Below, piece by piece: positions 1-8,594 of a stretch of 64,000 nt of DNA. Where the stretch lies: assembly GCA_029867005.1 (NCBI GenBank), contig CP123443.1, forward strand, positions 372,001-436,000. The letters run 5' to 3'. The first letter of the stretch is position 1. Every line of letters starts with the position of its first letter. This DNA comes from Candidatus Haliotispira prima (GTDB taxonomy: Bacteria; Spirochaetota; Spirochaetia; SP-2023). Both the position numbers and the translations under genes were made by a program. The notes under the pieces were generated by a model. The model made no database searches, was not told where the DNA came from, and saw nothing but the letters and a program-made list of their open reading frames with translations.

Positions 1-488
1 AAGGGTGCCATTTCGGTGCGTACACGGTCATAAGGCAGTTCTTTGATGATGGTCAATCGCGGTCCGCAATGTGTACAATTGGTGAAAGGATAGCGATAGC
101 GTCGCATCAGGGGGTCAGAAACTTCGTGAGCACATGCCGGGCAAACCATGATGTCCGGTGAAATTGTTGTTCGCTGCCGGCTGTCCTCTGCATGCTGAGG
201 GCTGGCCAGAATTTGAAAATTTTGTGGCGGCGGTGGAAATTCCGAATTTTTTAAGACCGTGCGCTCAACACTTTGGATATCAGATAAGGGTGGGGCTTGG
301 GATTGTAGGGCATCCATGAATTGCTGAATTTGGGATGAATTGCCCCAAATTTGGATGCTGACACCGTGAATGTCGTTGAACACATGGCCTTGGAGTCCCA
401 AGCTTTGGGCCAATTGCCAGACAAAAGGGCGAAAACCGACACCTTGGACAATGCCCCGGACTTGCACGTGTTCTGCTTGTATGACCAT
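1..488 (-). CDS. hypF: HypF, carbamoyltransferase for NiFe hydrogenase maturation (5' part only)
   Basis: Only the first 162 codons are visible; the gene runs off the left edge. HypF converts carbamoyl phosphate into the carbamoyl group handed to HypE, the first step in making the cyanide ligands of the NiFe site. The translation shows the N-terminal acylphosphatase domain with VQGVGFRPFVW near residues 14-24, then the start of the zinc-finger region with CPAC (116-119) and CTHCGPR (138-144). The ATG at 488 is chosen because the acylphosphatase domain begins right after it; a TTG two codons upstream is possible, and no clear Shine-Dalgarno precedes either. It is the last visible gene of the hox-hyp operon, 55 nt after hypE. 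Confidence 0.93.
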   Translation of the reverse strand, partial: MVIQAEHVQVRGIVQGVGFRPFVWQLAQSLGLQGHVFNDIHGVSIQIWGNSSQIQQFMDALQSQAPPLSDIQSVERTVLKNSEFPPPPQNFQILASPQHAEDSRQRTTISPDIMVCPACAHEVSDPLMRRYRYPFTNCTHCGPRLTIIKELPYDRVRTEMAP

Positions 489-543
489 TGGCAATTGACA
501 ACTATAAATGAAATGGGAGGAACAAAGCCACAACCAAAGTTCG

Positions 544-1602
544 TCAGCAAATTCTGGGCAACTGTTCCCCGTATGGAACATCTATAAGACGCTCCGAGCC
601 AAATGCATTTCGCATGGTCAATACGGGAGCCATAGAAGTCTCCGGTTCTAAGACTCGGCCTATAATGGCGGCATTCTTCGCTTCGGAGAAAGATTGTAGA
701 GCGGTCAGTCCTGCTTGGGCTTCCGCTTCCGGCAGTATGGCGACAAATTTTCCTTCATTGGCCAAATAGAGCGGATCCAAGCCCAAGAGTTCGCAAAGGC
801 CCCTCACTTCAGCTTTGAGGGGTAAACTGTCTTCCTTCAGCTGAATCTTTACCTTGCCGGATTGGGCAAATTCATTGAGTATGGCCGCAATACCGCCTCT
901 GGTTGCATCACGCATACAGCGAATACCGGGACATGCTTCTAACAGAGCTTGAATCTGCTCATTCAGACCATTGCAGTCTGATCGGATGGCACCTTTATCA
1001 ATGCCCAGATCCCCTCGCATGGCCATTATCGTGGCACCGTGGTCACCCAAGCTGCCGTTGATGAGTAAAACATCGCCGACGCGGATATTCTTTACTGAAA
1101 GCTGTATATTCGAGGGAATCACCCCGACCCCACAAGTATTGATAAAAATCTTATCGGCACAGCCTTTGTTGACCACCTTTGTGTCGCCGGTAATGATGGC
1201 AACGCCGGCATCGTCGGCAGCACGTCTCATGCTTTGCAGGATCTTACGCAGATCGCTGATAGGCAGACCTTCTTCTAAGATTAGACCACAGCTCAGATAC
1301 AAGGGTTTGGCCCCGCCTACGGCCAAGTCATTGACGGTTCCATTGACGGCCAGAGAACCGATATCTCCTCCCGGAAAAAAGATGGGATCAATAACAAAAG
1401 AATCAGTCGTCATTGCGAGCTGACCGCCCATCCCGTTACTATGTGCCTGTAAAAGAGAAAGGGGCACTCTGGCTTGGTCCTCTGTGGCCTGATTGGCAGG
1501 GGCCAAGGGGTTGGCAAATACAGCCATGATCTCCTGTTCGATTAACTGCTGCATGGCGTGGCCACCACTTCCGTGTGCCAGCGTAATAATTTCTTGAGTC
1601 AT
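544..1602 (-). CDS. hypE: HypE, hydrogenase maturation protein (cyanide donor)
   Basis: 352 residues, the usual length. HypE dehydrates the thiocarbamate on its C-terminal cysteine to a thiocyanate, which HypC-HypD then use to put CN on iron. The protein ends PRIC, the strictly conserved C-terminal tail with the acceptor cysteine. The N-terminus has the PurM/AIRS-type start (LAHGSGGHAMQQL) and the middle shows the ATP-binding family patterns NGTVNDLAVGGAKP and DATRGG. It lies 15 nt downstream of hypD on the same strand. Confidence 0.96.
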   Translation of the reverse strand: MTQEIITLAHGSGGHAMQQLIEQEIMAVFANPLAPANQATEDQARVPLSLLQAHSNGMGGQLAMTTDSFVIDPIFFPGGDIGSLAVNGTVNDLAVGGAKPLYLSCGLILEEGLPISDLRKILQSMRRAADDAGVAIITGDTKVVNKGCADKIFINTCGVGVIPSNIQLSVKNIRVGDVLLINGSLGDHGATIMAMRGDLGIDKGAIRSDCNGLNEQIQALLEACPGIRCMRDATRGGIAAILNEFAQSGKVKIQLKEDSLPLKAEVRGLCELLGLDPLYLANEGKFVAILPEAEAQAGLTALQSFSEAKNAAIIGRVLEPETSMAPVLTMRNAFGSERLIDVPYGEQLPRIC

Positions 1603-1617
1603 AAAATTCGATCGGTC

Positions 1618-2823
1618 CTAGGCATCAGCGGCAAGCAGAGAATCTTTCCGGCTGCGTATTCCACGGTTATAGTAGGCAGCACAGGAGCCCTCTGAAGAAA
1701 CCATCAAGGCTCCCACCGGAGCATGGGGGGTGCATAATTCACCGTACAGGGGGCATCCCGTGGGCTCAATTTTCCCCTTGAGAACCTCGCCGCAACGAGA
1801 TTTTTGCAACAGTTCTTCCAATTGACGAAAAGCCTCCTGAGACTGAGCAGTCGGCTGGGGTTTGAGAATACTTTCGCTGTGCCCAAACTTTTTTTCTGCA
1901 TCAAAGTTCTCATACTCCGGACGCAGACAAACACCGGCATTGCCAATTTGACCAAATCCGCGCAGTTCGAGAATTGGATGCGGCATGTATACTTTTGTCA
2001 TTGCATCCAGACCGGGAGCACTACCGTTACCTTTGACTACCCTTGTATACTGATTCTCGATCTTTGCTTCTCCATTTGCAATTTGTAATAAAACCATGTA
2101 AATCCCCTGCAAGAGATCACTCGGCTCAAAACCGGAGACTACCAGGGGTTTGTGAAATTCGTCACTGACGAAATTGAATATATCCAGCCCTGTAACCATT
2201 GCCACATGGCCGGGGGCAACAAAGCCGTCTAATTCCAAAGTGGGGTCTTGTAACAGAGCCCGGAGGGTAGGGGAGGTCAGGATATGATTACAAAATACGG
2301 AGAAATTCGGGATATTCTGCTTCTCTGCTTCCAGCACTGTGAATGCAGTGCTGGGCATAGTTGTTTCAAAGCCGAGGGCAAAGAACACGACTTGTTGTTC
2401 CGGGTTTTTGCGGGCAATCGTTAAGGCATCCAGCGGAGAGTAGACTGTGCGGACATCTGCACCGCGAGCCTTGGCATCAAGTAAATTGCCATGCATTCCG
2501 GGAATACGCAGGGCATCACCGAAACTGCACAAGATCACATCGGGCTGTAAAGCGATAGCCGCACACTGATCCACTCGACTCATGGGTAAAACACAGACAG
2601 GACAGCCAGGCCCGTGCACCATCTGAATGGAAAGTCCGGAATGTTTGGGCAGGAGCTCTTCGAGGCCATACTTGAACAGAGTGTGGGTATGGCCGCCACA
2701 AAATTCCATTACGCGTACTTTTTCTCTGGTTCCGGCAGAGGCAATTCGCCCCATAATCTTGCCAATGGCATCACAGAGATTTTTAACTAACTCAGGCTTG
2801 CGAAAATCATCGCTGTATTTCAT
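1618..2823 (-). CDS. hypD: HypD, iron-sulfur maturation protein
   Basis: 401 residues. HypD, with HypC, holds the Fe(CN)2CO unit while it is built. Visible signatures are MEFCGGHTHTLFKYGL, VHGPGCPVCVLP and ALGFETTMPSTA, and a C-terminal cluster-binding region CPLYGELCTP followed by MVSSEGSCAAYYN. Where many HypD proteins have GACMVSSEG this one has GALMVSSEG, a substitution seen at a position that is not always cysteine in the family. It follows hypC after a 121-nt gap, the longest gap in the hyp part of the operon; I see no terminator in that gap. Confidence 0.96.
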   Translation of the reverse strand: MKYSDDFRKPELVKNLCDAIGKIMGRIASAGTREKVRVMEFCGGHTHTLFKYGLEELLPKHSGLSIQMVHGPGCPVCVLPMSRVDQCAAIALQPDVILCSFGDALRIPGMHGNLLDAKARGADVRTVYSPLDALTIARKNPEQQVVFFALGFETTMPSTAFTVLEAEKQNIPNFSVFCNHILTSPTLRALLQDPTLELDGFVAPGHVAMVTGLDIFNFVSDEFHKPLVVSGFEPSDLLQGIYMVLLQIANGEAKIENQYTRVVKGNGSAPGLDAMTKVYMPHPILELRGFGQIGNAGVCLRPEYENFDAEKKFGHSESILKPQPTAQSQEAFRQLEELLQKSRCGEVLKGKIEPTGCPLYGELCTPHAPVGALMVSSEGSCAAYYNRGIRSRKDSLLAADA

Positions 2824-2944
2824 GGCCGAGTCTCCTTTTGCTCTTCTGCCAATTACTCTTTTGCCAAGGGAAATTACTAAAGGAAGCTACTAAAAGAAAT
2901 TACCAAGGGGAATGATTCTCAAGAGAAATTTTCAGGGGAGATTG

Positions 2945-3217
2945 TCACGCAAGTTTTTCGTCCGAATCAGGTTCGTGAAGCTCACCCAACTCGTCTAGTA
3001 ATGCCAAAGTTTCCTGAGCTTCCTGCTCATCAATGCGGCTCATGGCAAAACCCACATGGACCAAAACCCAATCTCCAAGCAAGTTGGCGACCTGTTCGCC
3101 TTTTTCCAAGACACAAGCGACATTAACAGGGCGTTTGATCCCTGATATATCAACATCTACAAGTTGTTGTTCTTCATTACAGATACCAACAATCTGGCCC
3201 GGGATACCAACACACAT
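2945..3217 (-). CDS. hypC: HypC, hydrogenase maturation chaperone
   Basis: 90 residues beginning MCVGIPGQIV. Cysteine 2 is the conserved residue that binds the iron intermediate and the large-subunit precursor. HypC pairs with HypD during cofactor assembly and then delivers the iron to HoxH. It sits 25 nt downstream of hypB in the expected hypA-B-C-D-E-F order. Confidence 0.95.
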   Translation of the reverse strand: MCVGIPGQIVGICNEEQQLVDVDISGIKRPVNVACVLEKGEQVANLLGDWVLVHVGFAMSRIDEQEAQETLALLDELGELHEPDSDEKLA

Positions 3218-3242
3218 GACACACTACCTCTCTAAGTGGTGT

Positions 3243-4094
3243 TTATTTTTTTTCAAGCAATACTTTTGCCGATACAGATTTGATATCCAGCTGCTCTAGT
3301 ATCCAAGACAGCCATTCAGTCAGACCTTCGCCGGTCTTTGCCGAGAGCAGAAAAATTTTAGCACTTGGTGCCACAGAAGCAATATATTTCTTACAGGATT
3401 CCAAATCAAAATCCAGATAAGGCAAGAGATCCATTTTGTTGATGAGAACAACATGGGCACTGGCAAAAATGTTCGGATATTTGACAGGCTTATCCTCTCC
3501 TTCCGTGACGGAAAGAATGGCAATCCGAAAGTCTTCCCCGAGGTCAAAGGCCGCAGGGCATACAAGATTACCCACGTTTTCAATAAACAGTGCACCGTTT
3601 TCCTCAAGACCAAGATTTTCGAGGGCATGACCCACCATATGGCCGTCCAGATGACAGCCTTTGCCCGTATTGATCTGGATGGCGGGTACACCTGTATCGC
3701 GAATCCTGCGGGCATCATTAGCTGTTTGTTGATCGCCCTCTATGACCCCCAGAGGCAGAGACGGCTGTTGCCGTTTTAGCTCTTCTAAAACTTTACAGAG
3801 CAGAGTGGTCTTGCCCGAACCCGGACTGGAAACCAAATTTAAGGCCAACTGACTGTTTGCATGAAATAACTGGCGATTAGCGTCTGCATAGGCTTGGTTC
3901 TTGCCCATGATATCCTGTTCAACTTCAATGAGACGGGCTTGTGACATCCCGGGGACATGCAACCCGGACTCACCTGTTCCCAAATCAATATGGTGATGGT
4001 CGTGATGACCGTGATGGTGGTGCTCAGAATGGTGGTGGTGATCGTGTTCTTCAATTACCACTTCACCTTCGCCACAACCGCATACACTGCACAT
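3243..4094 (-). CDS. hypB: HypB, nickel-inserting GTPase
   Basis: 283 residues. HypB is the GTPase that with HypA loads nickel into the large subunit. The N-terminus has the CxxCGC nickel site (MCSVCGCGE) followed by a histidine-rich stretch (about residues 17-35), suggesting nickel storage. The SIMIBI GTPase domain shows the P-loop [20 protein letters not shown] and the base-specificity motif NKMD. The gene overlaps nothing and follows hypA by 53 nt. Confidence 0.96.
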   Translation of the reverse strand: MCSVCGCGEGEVVIEEHDHHHHSEHHHHGHHDHHHIDLGTGESGLHVPGMSQARLIEVEQDIMGKNQAYADANRQLFHANSQLALNLVSSPGSGKTTLLCKVLEELKRQQPSLPLGVIEGDQQTANDARRIRDTGVPAIQINTGKGCHLDGHMVGHALENLGLEENGALFIENVGNLVCPAAFDLGEDFRIAILSVTEGEDKPVKYPNIFASAHVVLINKMDLLPYLDFDLESCKKYIASVAPSAKIFLLSAKTGEGLTEWLSWILEQLDIKSVSAKVLLEKK

Positions 4095-4147
4095 TATACA
4101 AAACTCTCCCGTAACTTAGCAGATTACCCTATTGCCCTACCAAGAAA

Positions 4148-4489
4148 TCAAAGTACTTCAATATTCTGAATCTTCAACTCCGTCCCTGCGCAGGGAGTCA
4201 GCCCTACTGTCCCACAATCAGGACAGGGATAAAAACGTTCGGGGAGAGGAACTTCCCCGGAACATTGGCTACACCAACCACGACCATCAATCTGCTCAAT
4301 ATGCAGCTCAGCACCTTCGGCAATAGAACCCCGGGCAACAATTTCAAACCCAAACTGTAACGCATCCGATTCGACATCGGAAAGTTGACCAACACCCAAA
4401 CTCAGCTTCACAACCTTCCGGAAGCTTTGCGTTTCAGCTTGTTCTTTGAGAATATCAATGATATTAGCGCAAATCGACATTTCATGCAT
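4148..4489 (-). CDS. hypA: HypA, nickel metallochaperone
   Basis: 113 residues. HypA starts MHEMSIC, where His2 binds nickel, and has the structural zinc site CSQC and CPDC separated by 12 residues. It delivers nickel to the HoxH precursor together with HypB. It begins 39 nt after hoxI ends, which places it in the same transcription unit as the hox structural genes. Confidence 0.95.
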   Translation of the reverse strand: MHEMSICANIIDILKEQAETQSFRKVVKLSLGVGQLSDVESDALQFGFEIVARGSIAEGAELHIEQIDGRGWCSQCSGEVPLPERFYPCPDCGTVGLTPCAGTELKIQNIEVL

Positions 4490-4528
4490 AGCGCAGATGG
4501 TGTCTCCTCTTGGTAACGAACAAAAGCC

Positions 4529-5032
4529 CTAGAGTTTGGTCCTTCCACCTGTAGCCAAATAGGCTGCCAGTTCTTCTCTCTGTTGGTTGACAGAAGTAGT
4601 GGTCGTGTAGATCCTCTTAATCACAGCTTTGAGGAAATCGAACATTACTTCAGGACACTTCTCATAAAGCTCGTTGATCTCTTTGCGACCAAACACGTAA
4701 ACGGAGGATTGACCAATGGATTGTACAGAGATCTTGTGTGCATCTTCGGTGACGAAACTTAGCTCACCAACGAGATCGCCTGCTTCAATGACGTGAATAA
4801 TGCGATTACGATTGATTTTAGGGTCTTCCATACACAGGGCGAGCCGGCCGGAAGCCACCATGAAAAAGCAATCTGATTTGTCTCCGCCACGATACAGGTA
4901 TTCATCATTCTTCAATGTCTTTTCGGCACTGACAGATTTTGCCAATGTTTCACACCCACGAAGTCCCAAATACTGGCCAATAGGGGCTTTATGAATAAAT
5001 TCTTTCAACTCACTGAGTTTATTTTCTTCCAT
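4529..5032 (-). CDS. hoxI: HoxI-like cyclic-nucleotide-binding-domain subunit of the soluble hydrogenase
   Basis: 167 residues forming a single CRP/FNR-type cyclic-nucleotide-binding fold (GGDKSDCFFMVASGRLAL, AGDLVGELSFVTED) with no DNA-binding helix-turn-helix after it. In Ralstonia eutropha the order hoxFUYHWI is known, and HoxI is a small protein of this fold that joins the soluble hydrogenase as a homodimer and adds a site for NADPH. Here the gene sits in exactly that place, after hoxW and before hypA, which is the main reason for the name. A stand-alone cAMP-sensing protein is the alternative. Confidence 0.8.
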   Translation of the reverse strand: MEENKLSELKEFIHKAPIGQYLGLRGCETLAKSVSAEKTLKNDEYLYRGGDKSDCFFMVASGRLALCMEDPKINRNRIIHVIEAGDLVGELSFVTEDAHKISVQSIGQSSVYVFGRKEINELYEKCPEVMFDFLKAVIKRIYTTTTSVNQQREELAAYLATGGRTKL

Positions 5033-5061
5033 AGTTTTCCTCCATTATTTCTATCATAAAA

Positions 5062-5655
5062 TTAGGATGATACACTCGTATCCAAGAGAGTTTGGGTATC
5101 GCCAGCACTATCGGAATCAGACTGCTCCGAAAAGACCGGCTTACCGTAAGAACGTACACCTTGTTCGGTAATAAAACGAAGAGCTTGGGTAAGATTTTGC
5201 TGTGCCCGCTCAGTCAGACCAAGCTGCAATTCCCACTCATAACCCTGCACGGACAATAACCAAATATCCGGGCAACTCTGATAACAGAGTTCGCACATAG
5301 CTGCAACAGTCGGTAAAGACATAGAATGGCTTGTAAAGCTGATATCCATTTTAGCCTGTATCTTTTCAACGGCAAAGCCGGATTCCAAATCCTGCTCAAT
5401 AATAGCATGGGGTATGATAGGATCCGGCCGATCGCGCTTGCAGGCATCGATAAACAGAACCCTTTTCAGACCATGCAACAAAGCGGCATCTTCCCAAAAA
5501 AGTTGATAATGACGGATAAGCTGTTTCTCCGGATGCAAACTTTCCAGTTCGTCAACCAAAGCCCAGCCTAAACCATCATCCTGACGCCCTACGTTTCCGA
5601 TTCCGTAGATTAGATCAAAATCGGAAACGTGGAGACTTTTACCGGAAACGCTCAC
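5062..5655 (-). CDS. hoxW: HoxW-type hydrogenase maturation endopeptidase
   Basis: 197 residues of the HyaD/HybD/HoxW protease family, which removes the C-terminal tail of the large subunit once nickel is in place. The N-terminus shows YGIGNVGRQDDGLGWALVDEL, with the Asp of the metal-binding region, and FIDACKRD follows. The start overlaps the end of hoxH by 17 nt, so the two are probably translationally coupled. The C-terminal 40 residues are low-complexity Ser/Asp/Thr-rich and beyond the usual domain. Confidence 0.9.
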   Translation of the reverse strand: MSVSGKSLHVSDFDLIYGIGNVGRQDDGLGWALVDELESLHPEKQLIRHYQLFWEDAALLHGLKRVLFIDACKRDRPDPIIPHAIIEQDLESGFAVEKIQAKMDISFTSHSMSLPTVAAMCELCYQSCPDIWLLSVQGYEWELQLGLTERAQQNLTQALRFITEQGVRSYGKPVFSEQSDSDSAGDTQTLLDTSVSS

Positions 5656-7105
5656 TGAGAACCTTTCCCCTTGAGTTCACAACCTGAACTTGCAGAGGCA
5701 TTTGCCCAACAGCATGAGTAGCACAACTGAGACAAGGATCATAAGCCCGAATGCCAACTTCTATAGCATTCATCATTCCTTCCGTAATTTCAGATTTACC
5801 ATCAAGCCACTCGTTAGCCAAGGCTTTGACCGTCCGGTTCATAGCCATATTGTTTTGCGTTGTCGCTACGATCAGGTTGGCATAAGTCATCTTGCCGGAC
5901 TGATCTGCACGATAGTGATGCAACAGGGTTCCGCGAGGAGCCTCCACAACACCAACACCTTCTCCGGTCCATTTGCTGTCGGAAAGCTCATAGCAGATAT
6001 CTTCACCCTGAAGATCCGGGTCAACCAAGAGTGCTTTGATCTGCTCTGCTGAATGCAGAATTTCTATTGCACGAGCCCAGTTGGTATGCAGAACTTTGTC
6101 GTTGACCTTGCCCTTGGTATAATCCTTGAACCGTTCGAGAGCTTTTTGAGCCAAAGGAGTCTCATACTTGTTTGTAATGTTCACGCGAGCCAAAGGACCT
6201 ACGCGAACAGAACCTTCCTGAGGGCCCCTATCCTTGAGGTAGGGAAACTTCATGTAGCTCCACGGTTCGGTTCTCTCCGAAAAATGATCGAGATAATCAT
6301 GGTAATCACAGTCCAAGATAACATTTTTTTCAGAGTCCATGACACGCATCTTACCGTGAAAGTAATCTACGTTGCCATTGTCGTCGACAAGACACATGTC
6401 GAGAGCGTTAGTGACACCAAAGTTGTCGATCAGTTTCTTCTCTTTTTCGTGATAGCCGTAGAAGACGTTCAGAGCATCTTGGGCATAGTCAATAACCTGA
6501 TCAATGGAGAGCAGGTTCTCTTCACCTTTGAGGAAGCGATCACGCTTCTCCGTGCTGAAGTTATTGTTCACACCCCCGGGAATAGAGCTGATTCCGTGCA
6601 TTTTCTTTCCGAGCACGGCAGCAATCAATTCCTGTCCCCAGCGACGGAGGTCAACCACGCGCTTGACCAAATCCGGATTCACTTCAGCCAACCCTATGGC
6701 ACTACGCTTCTCCGGAGCAGCTTCAATCCCAAACACCATTTCCGGTGCAATCAGATAAAAATACGCGCTTACATGGGATTGCAATTGCTGAGCATAGTGG
6801 CCCAAGCGACGTACCTTCTCTACCGTAGGTAGCATGGGAATCCCATCTTTGAGACCAACACCTACCATATCATCCAGGGCTTTCGCACCGCAAAGGTGAT
6901 GAGATACAAAACAAATCCCACAAATGCGTTGCAAGAGCATCGGAGCTTCCCAATAGGGATGTCCTTGGATAAACCGTTCAAAACCACGGAATTCAATTAC
7001 ATGCAACCTGGCATCCTGTACTCGATTGTTATCATCGAGCTCTACTGTAACCTTGCCATGCCCCTCAATTCTGGTTACAGGATCAATTACTAAGGTCCTA
7101 CTCAC
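5639..7105 (-). CDS. hoxH: HoxH, large subunit of NAD-reducing NiFe hydrogenase
   Basis: 488 residues. HoxH carries the NiFe active site that splits or forms H2. Both ligand motifs are intact: the N-terminal L1 RICGICFVSHHLC (about 61-73) and the C-terminal L2 DPCLSCATH. After that histidine the protein continues for 24 residues (from AVGQMPLQVQ), the extension that HoxW would remove. The sequence resembles group 3d (bidirectional) enzymes, in line with hoxF, hoxU and hoxY next to it. Confidence 0.97.
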   Translation of the reverse strand: MSRTLVIDPVTRIEGHGKVTVELDDNNRVQDARLHVIEFRGFERFIQGHPYWEAPMLLQRICGICFVSHHLCGAKALDDMVGVGLKDGIPMLPTVEKVRRLGHYAQQLQSHVSAYFYLIAPEMVFGIEAAPEKRSAIGLAEVNPDLVKRVVDLRRWGQELIAAVLGKKMHGISSIPGGVNNNFSTEKRDRFLKGEENLLSIDQVIDYAQDALNVFYGYHEKEKKLIDNFGVTNALDMCLVDDNGNVDYFHGKMRVMDSEKNVILDCDYHDYLDHFSERTEPWSYMKFPYLKDRGPQEGSVRVGPLARVNITNKYETPLAQKALERFKDYTKGKVNDKVLHTNWARAIEILHSAEQIKALLVDPDLQGEDICYELSDSKWTGEGVGVVEAPRGTLLHHYRADQSGKMTYANLIVATTQNNMAMNRTVKALANEWLDGKSEITEGMMNAIEVGIRAYDPCLSCATHAVGQMPLQVQVVNSRGKVLSERFR

Positions 7106-7144
7106 GATAAGATCCTCCTTATTATATTTACTAACGATAAAAAA

Positions 7145-7780
7145 TTAATCATATCGATTCATTGATGTAGGCAGATCAACTTCTCTCCCATTCACCAAAT
7201 CATCAAGTACTTTAAAAATGGCATCCCCATCCGGCGGACAACCCGGAATAAAATAGTCCATTTTGACCACTTCATGGGCCGGGTAGACCTTAGTCGTAAT
7301 GCTCGGTACCTCAATATGAGGGATGACGGGTTTCTGATCCTTGGGTCTTGTCACTGAACTGACGTAGGCTTCGTCGAGACATTCTGTCAACGATACCTGG
7401 TTGCGCATAGCCGGAACACCTCCCCAGACTGCACAGGCTCCTACAGAGATCAAAATATCGCAATTCTCCCGGTAATGTTCCAAGACTTCGATATCATGAT
7501 CATTGGCCACACCACCTTCGACAAAACCTATGGTACAACGTTCCGGTATCAGTTTCACGTCGGTAATGGACGATCGGGTGATCGTAACTTTTTCGAGCAG
7601 TGTCAACAATCTCTCGTCCATGTCCAAGAAGGAGAGGGTACAACCCCAACAACCACACAGACCGATCATTGCCACCTTTATCTTATCCTCACGCAACTTC
7701 AGAGTTTCGTCGTCCAAAGCAGTTTTGGGAAGATCGTGTGAAAAAATTACATTCGCTTGATTCGCGTGATGTCCACTCAT
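7145..7780 (-). CDS. hoxY: HoxY, small subunit of the hydrogenase
   Basis: 211 residues. HoxY carries the proximal 4Fe-4S cluster that takes electrons from HoxH. The short small-subunit form of group 3 is seen: GLCGCWGCTLSFLDMDE supplies the first two cysteines, SVGACAVWGG the third and FIPGCPPDG the fourth. There is no Tat signal, so the enzyme is cytoplasmic. The extra N-terminal 30 residues before the cluster motif have no recognised feature. Confidence 0.96.
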   Translation of the reverse strand: MSGHHANQANVIFSHDLPKTALDDETLKLREDKIKVAMIGLCGCWGCTLSFLDMDERLLTLLEKVTITRSSITDVKLIPERCTIGFVEGGVANDHDIEVLEHYRENCDILISVGACAVWGGVPAMRNQVSLTECLDEAYVSSVTRPKDQKPVIPHIEVPSITTKVYPAHEVVKMDYFIPGCPPDGDAIFKVLDDLVNGREVDLPTSMNRYD

Positions 7781-7810
7781 TGTATATTATCTCCTTGTAA
7801 ATAGTTTTCG

Positions 7811-8542
7811 CTAAGAAACAGAGGGTTCCGCTGTGGCTTGTGCATCTTCCAAAGCTCGTTCCCGAATACTTTTGACCTCGTATTTCCTCTGCCCGATAGG
7901 ATGATTGAAACCAACCTTTTTGCGGAGGATACAGCCGACAGGACACAACTCCATCGCTTCTAAAGCCTGTTCTTCACTCATACGGTTGGCTAATTCAACA
8001 TCAATTTCGATGCGGGACTTTCCACCACGATTACTGATATTAAAAATTTTCTTGCCGGTTTCTTCGTCTTTCACGAGGTTTACGCAGCGTTGACAGAAAA
8101 TACAGCGATCCCGTTCCAGCCAAATCTTTTCTGACTGATCATCAATTTCCGTAACAGGAAAACGATAGGGAAAACGGGAAACCATCATGTCGACTTCGTA
8201 TCCAACACCCTGGAGGTCACAACGCCCACTCTTCTCGCAGCTTGGGCAATTATGTTTACCTTCCGTAAACAACATTTCCACAATAGCTTTTCGAATATTC
8301 TTGCCTTCCTTGGTATCAGCTTCGACAACCATACCGTCACTCACAGGCAATGTGCAACTGGCCGCAAAATTGCCATTCACCTTACAGGTACAGACCCGGC
8401 AAGTACCGAGGCAGCCCTGCTCTTTACCTGGGTAGCAGAGTGTCGGTACATAGGTACCATTACGCCGAATCACATCTACCAAAGCTTCGCCCATCTCAGC
8501 TTCTACTTCTTTTCCGTCAATTGTCAATCGAACTTGACTCAT
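7811..8542 (-). CDS. hoxU: HoxU, iron-sulfur subunit of the diaphorase part
   Basis: 243 residues, the N-terminal NuoG-like subunit linking HoxY to HoxF. The N-terminal ferredoxin fold has cysteines in CYPGKEQGCLGTCRVC for the 2Fe-2S cluster, then HNCPSCEKSGRCDLQ with the His-Cys3 ligands of a 4Fe-4S cluster, then RDRCIFCQRC and CPVGC for a further 4Fe-4S cluster. It lies 52 nt after hoxF and 30 nt before hoxY. Confidence 0.95.
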   Translation of the reverse strand: MSQVRLTIDGKEVEAEMGEALVDVIRRNGTYVPTLCYPGKEQGCLGTCRVCTCKVNGNFAASCTLPVSDGMVVEADTKEGKNIRKAIVEMLFTEGKHNCPSCEKSGRCDLQGVGYEVDMMVSRFPYRFPVTEIDDQSEKIWLERDRCIFCQRCVNLVKDEETGKKIFNISNRGGKSRIEIDVELANRMSEEQALEAMELCPVGCILRKKVGFNHPIGQRKYEVKSIRERALEDAQATAEPSVS

Positions 8543-8594
8543 CAGTTACCTCCAATATTATTCTAATTATGTGTTACAAATCCCTCCACAAAAA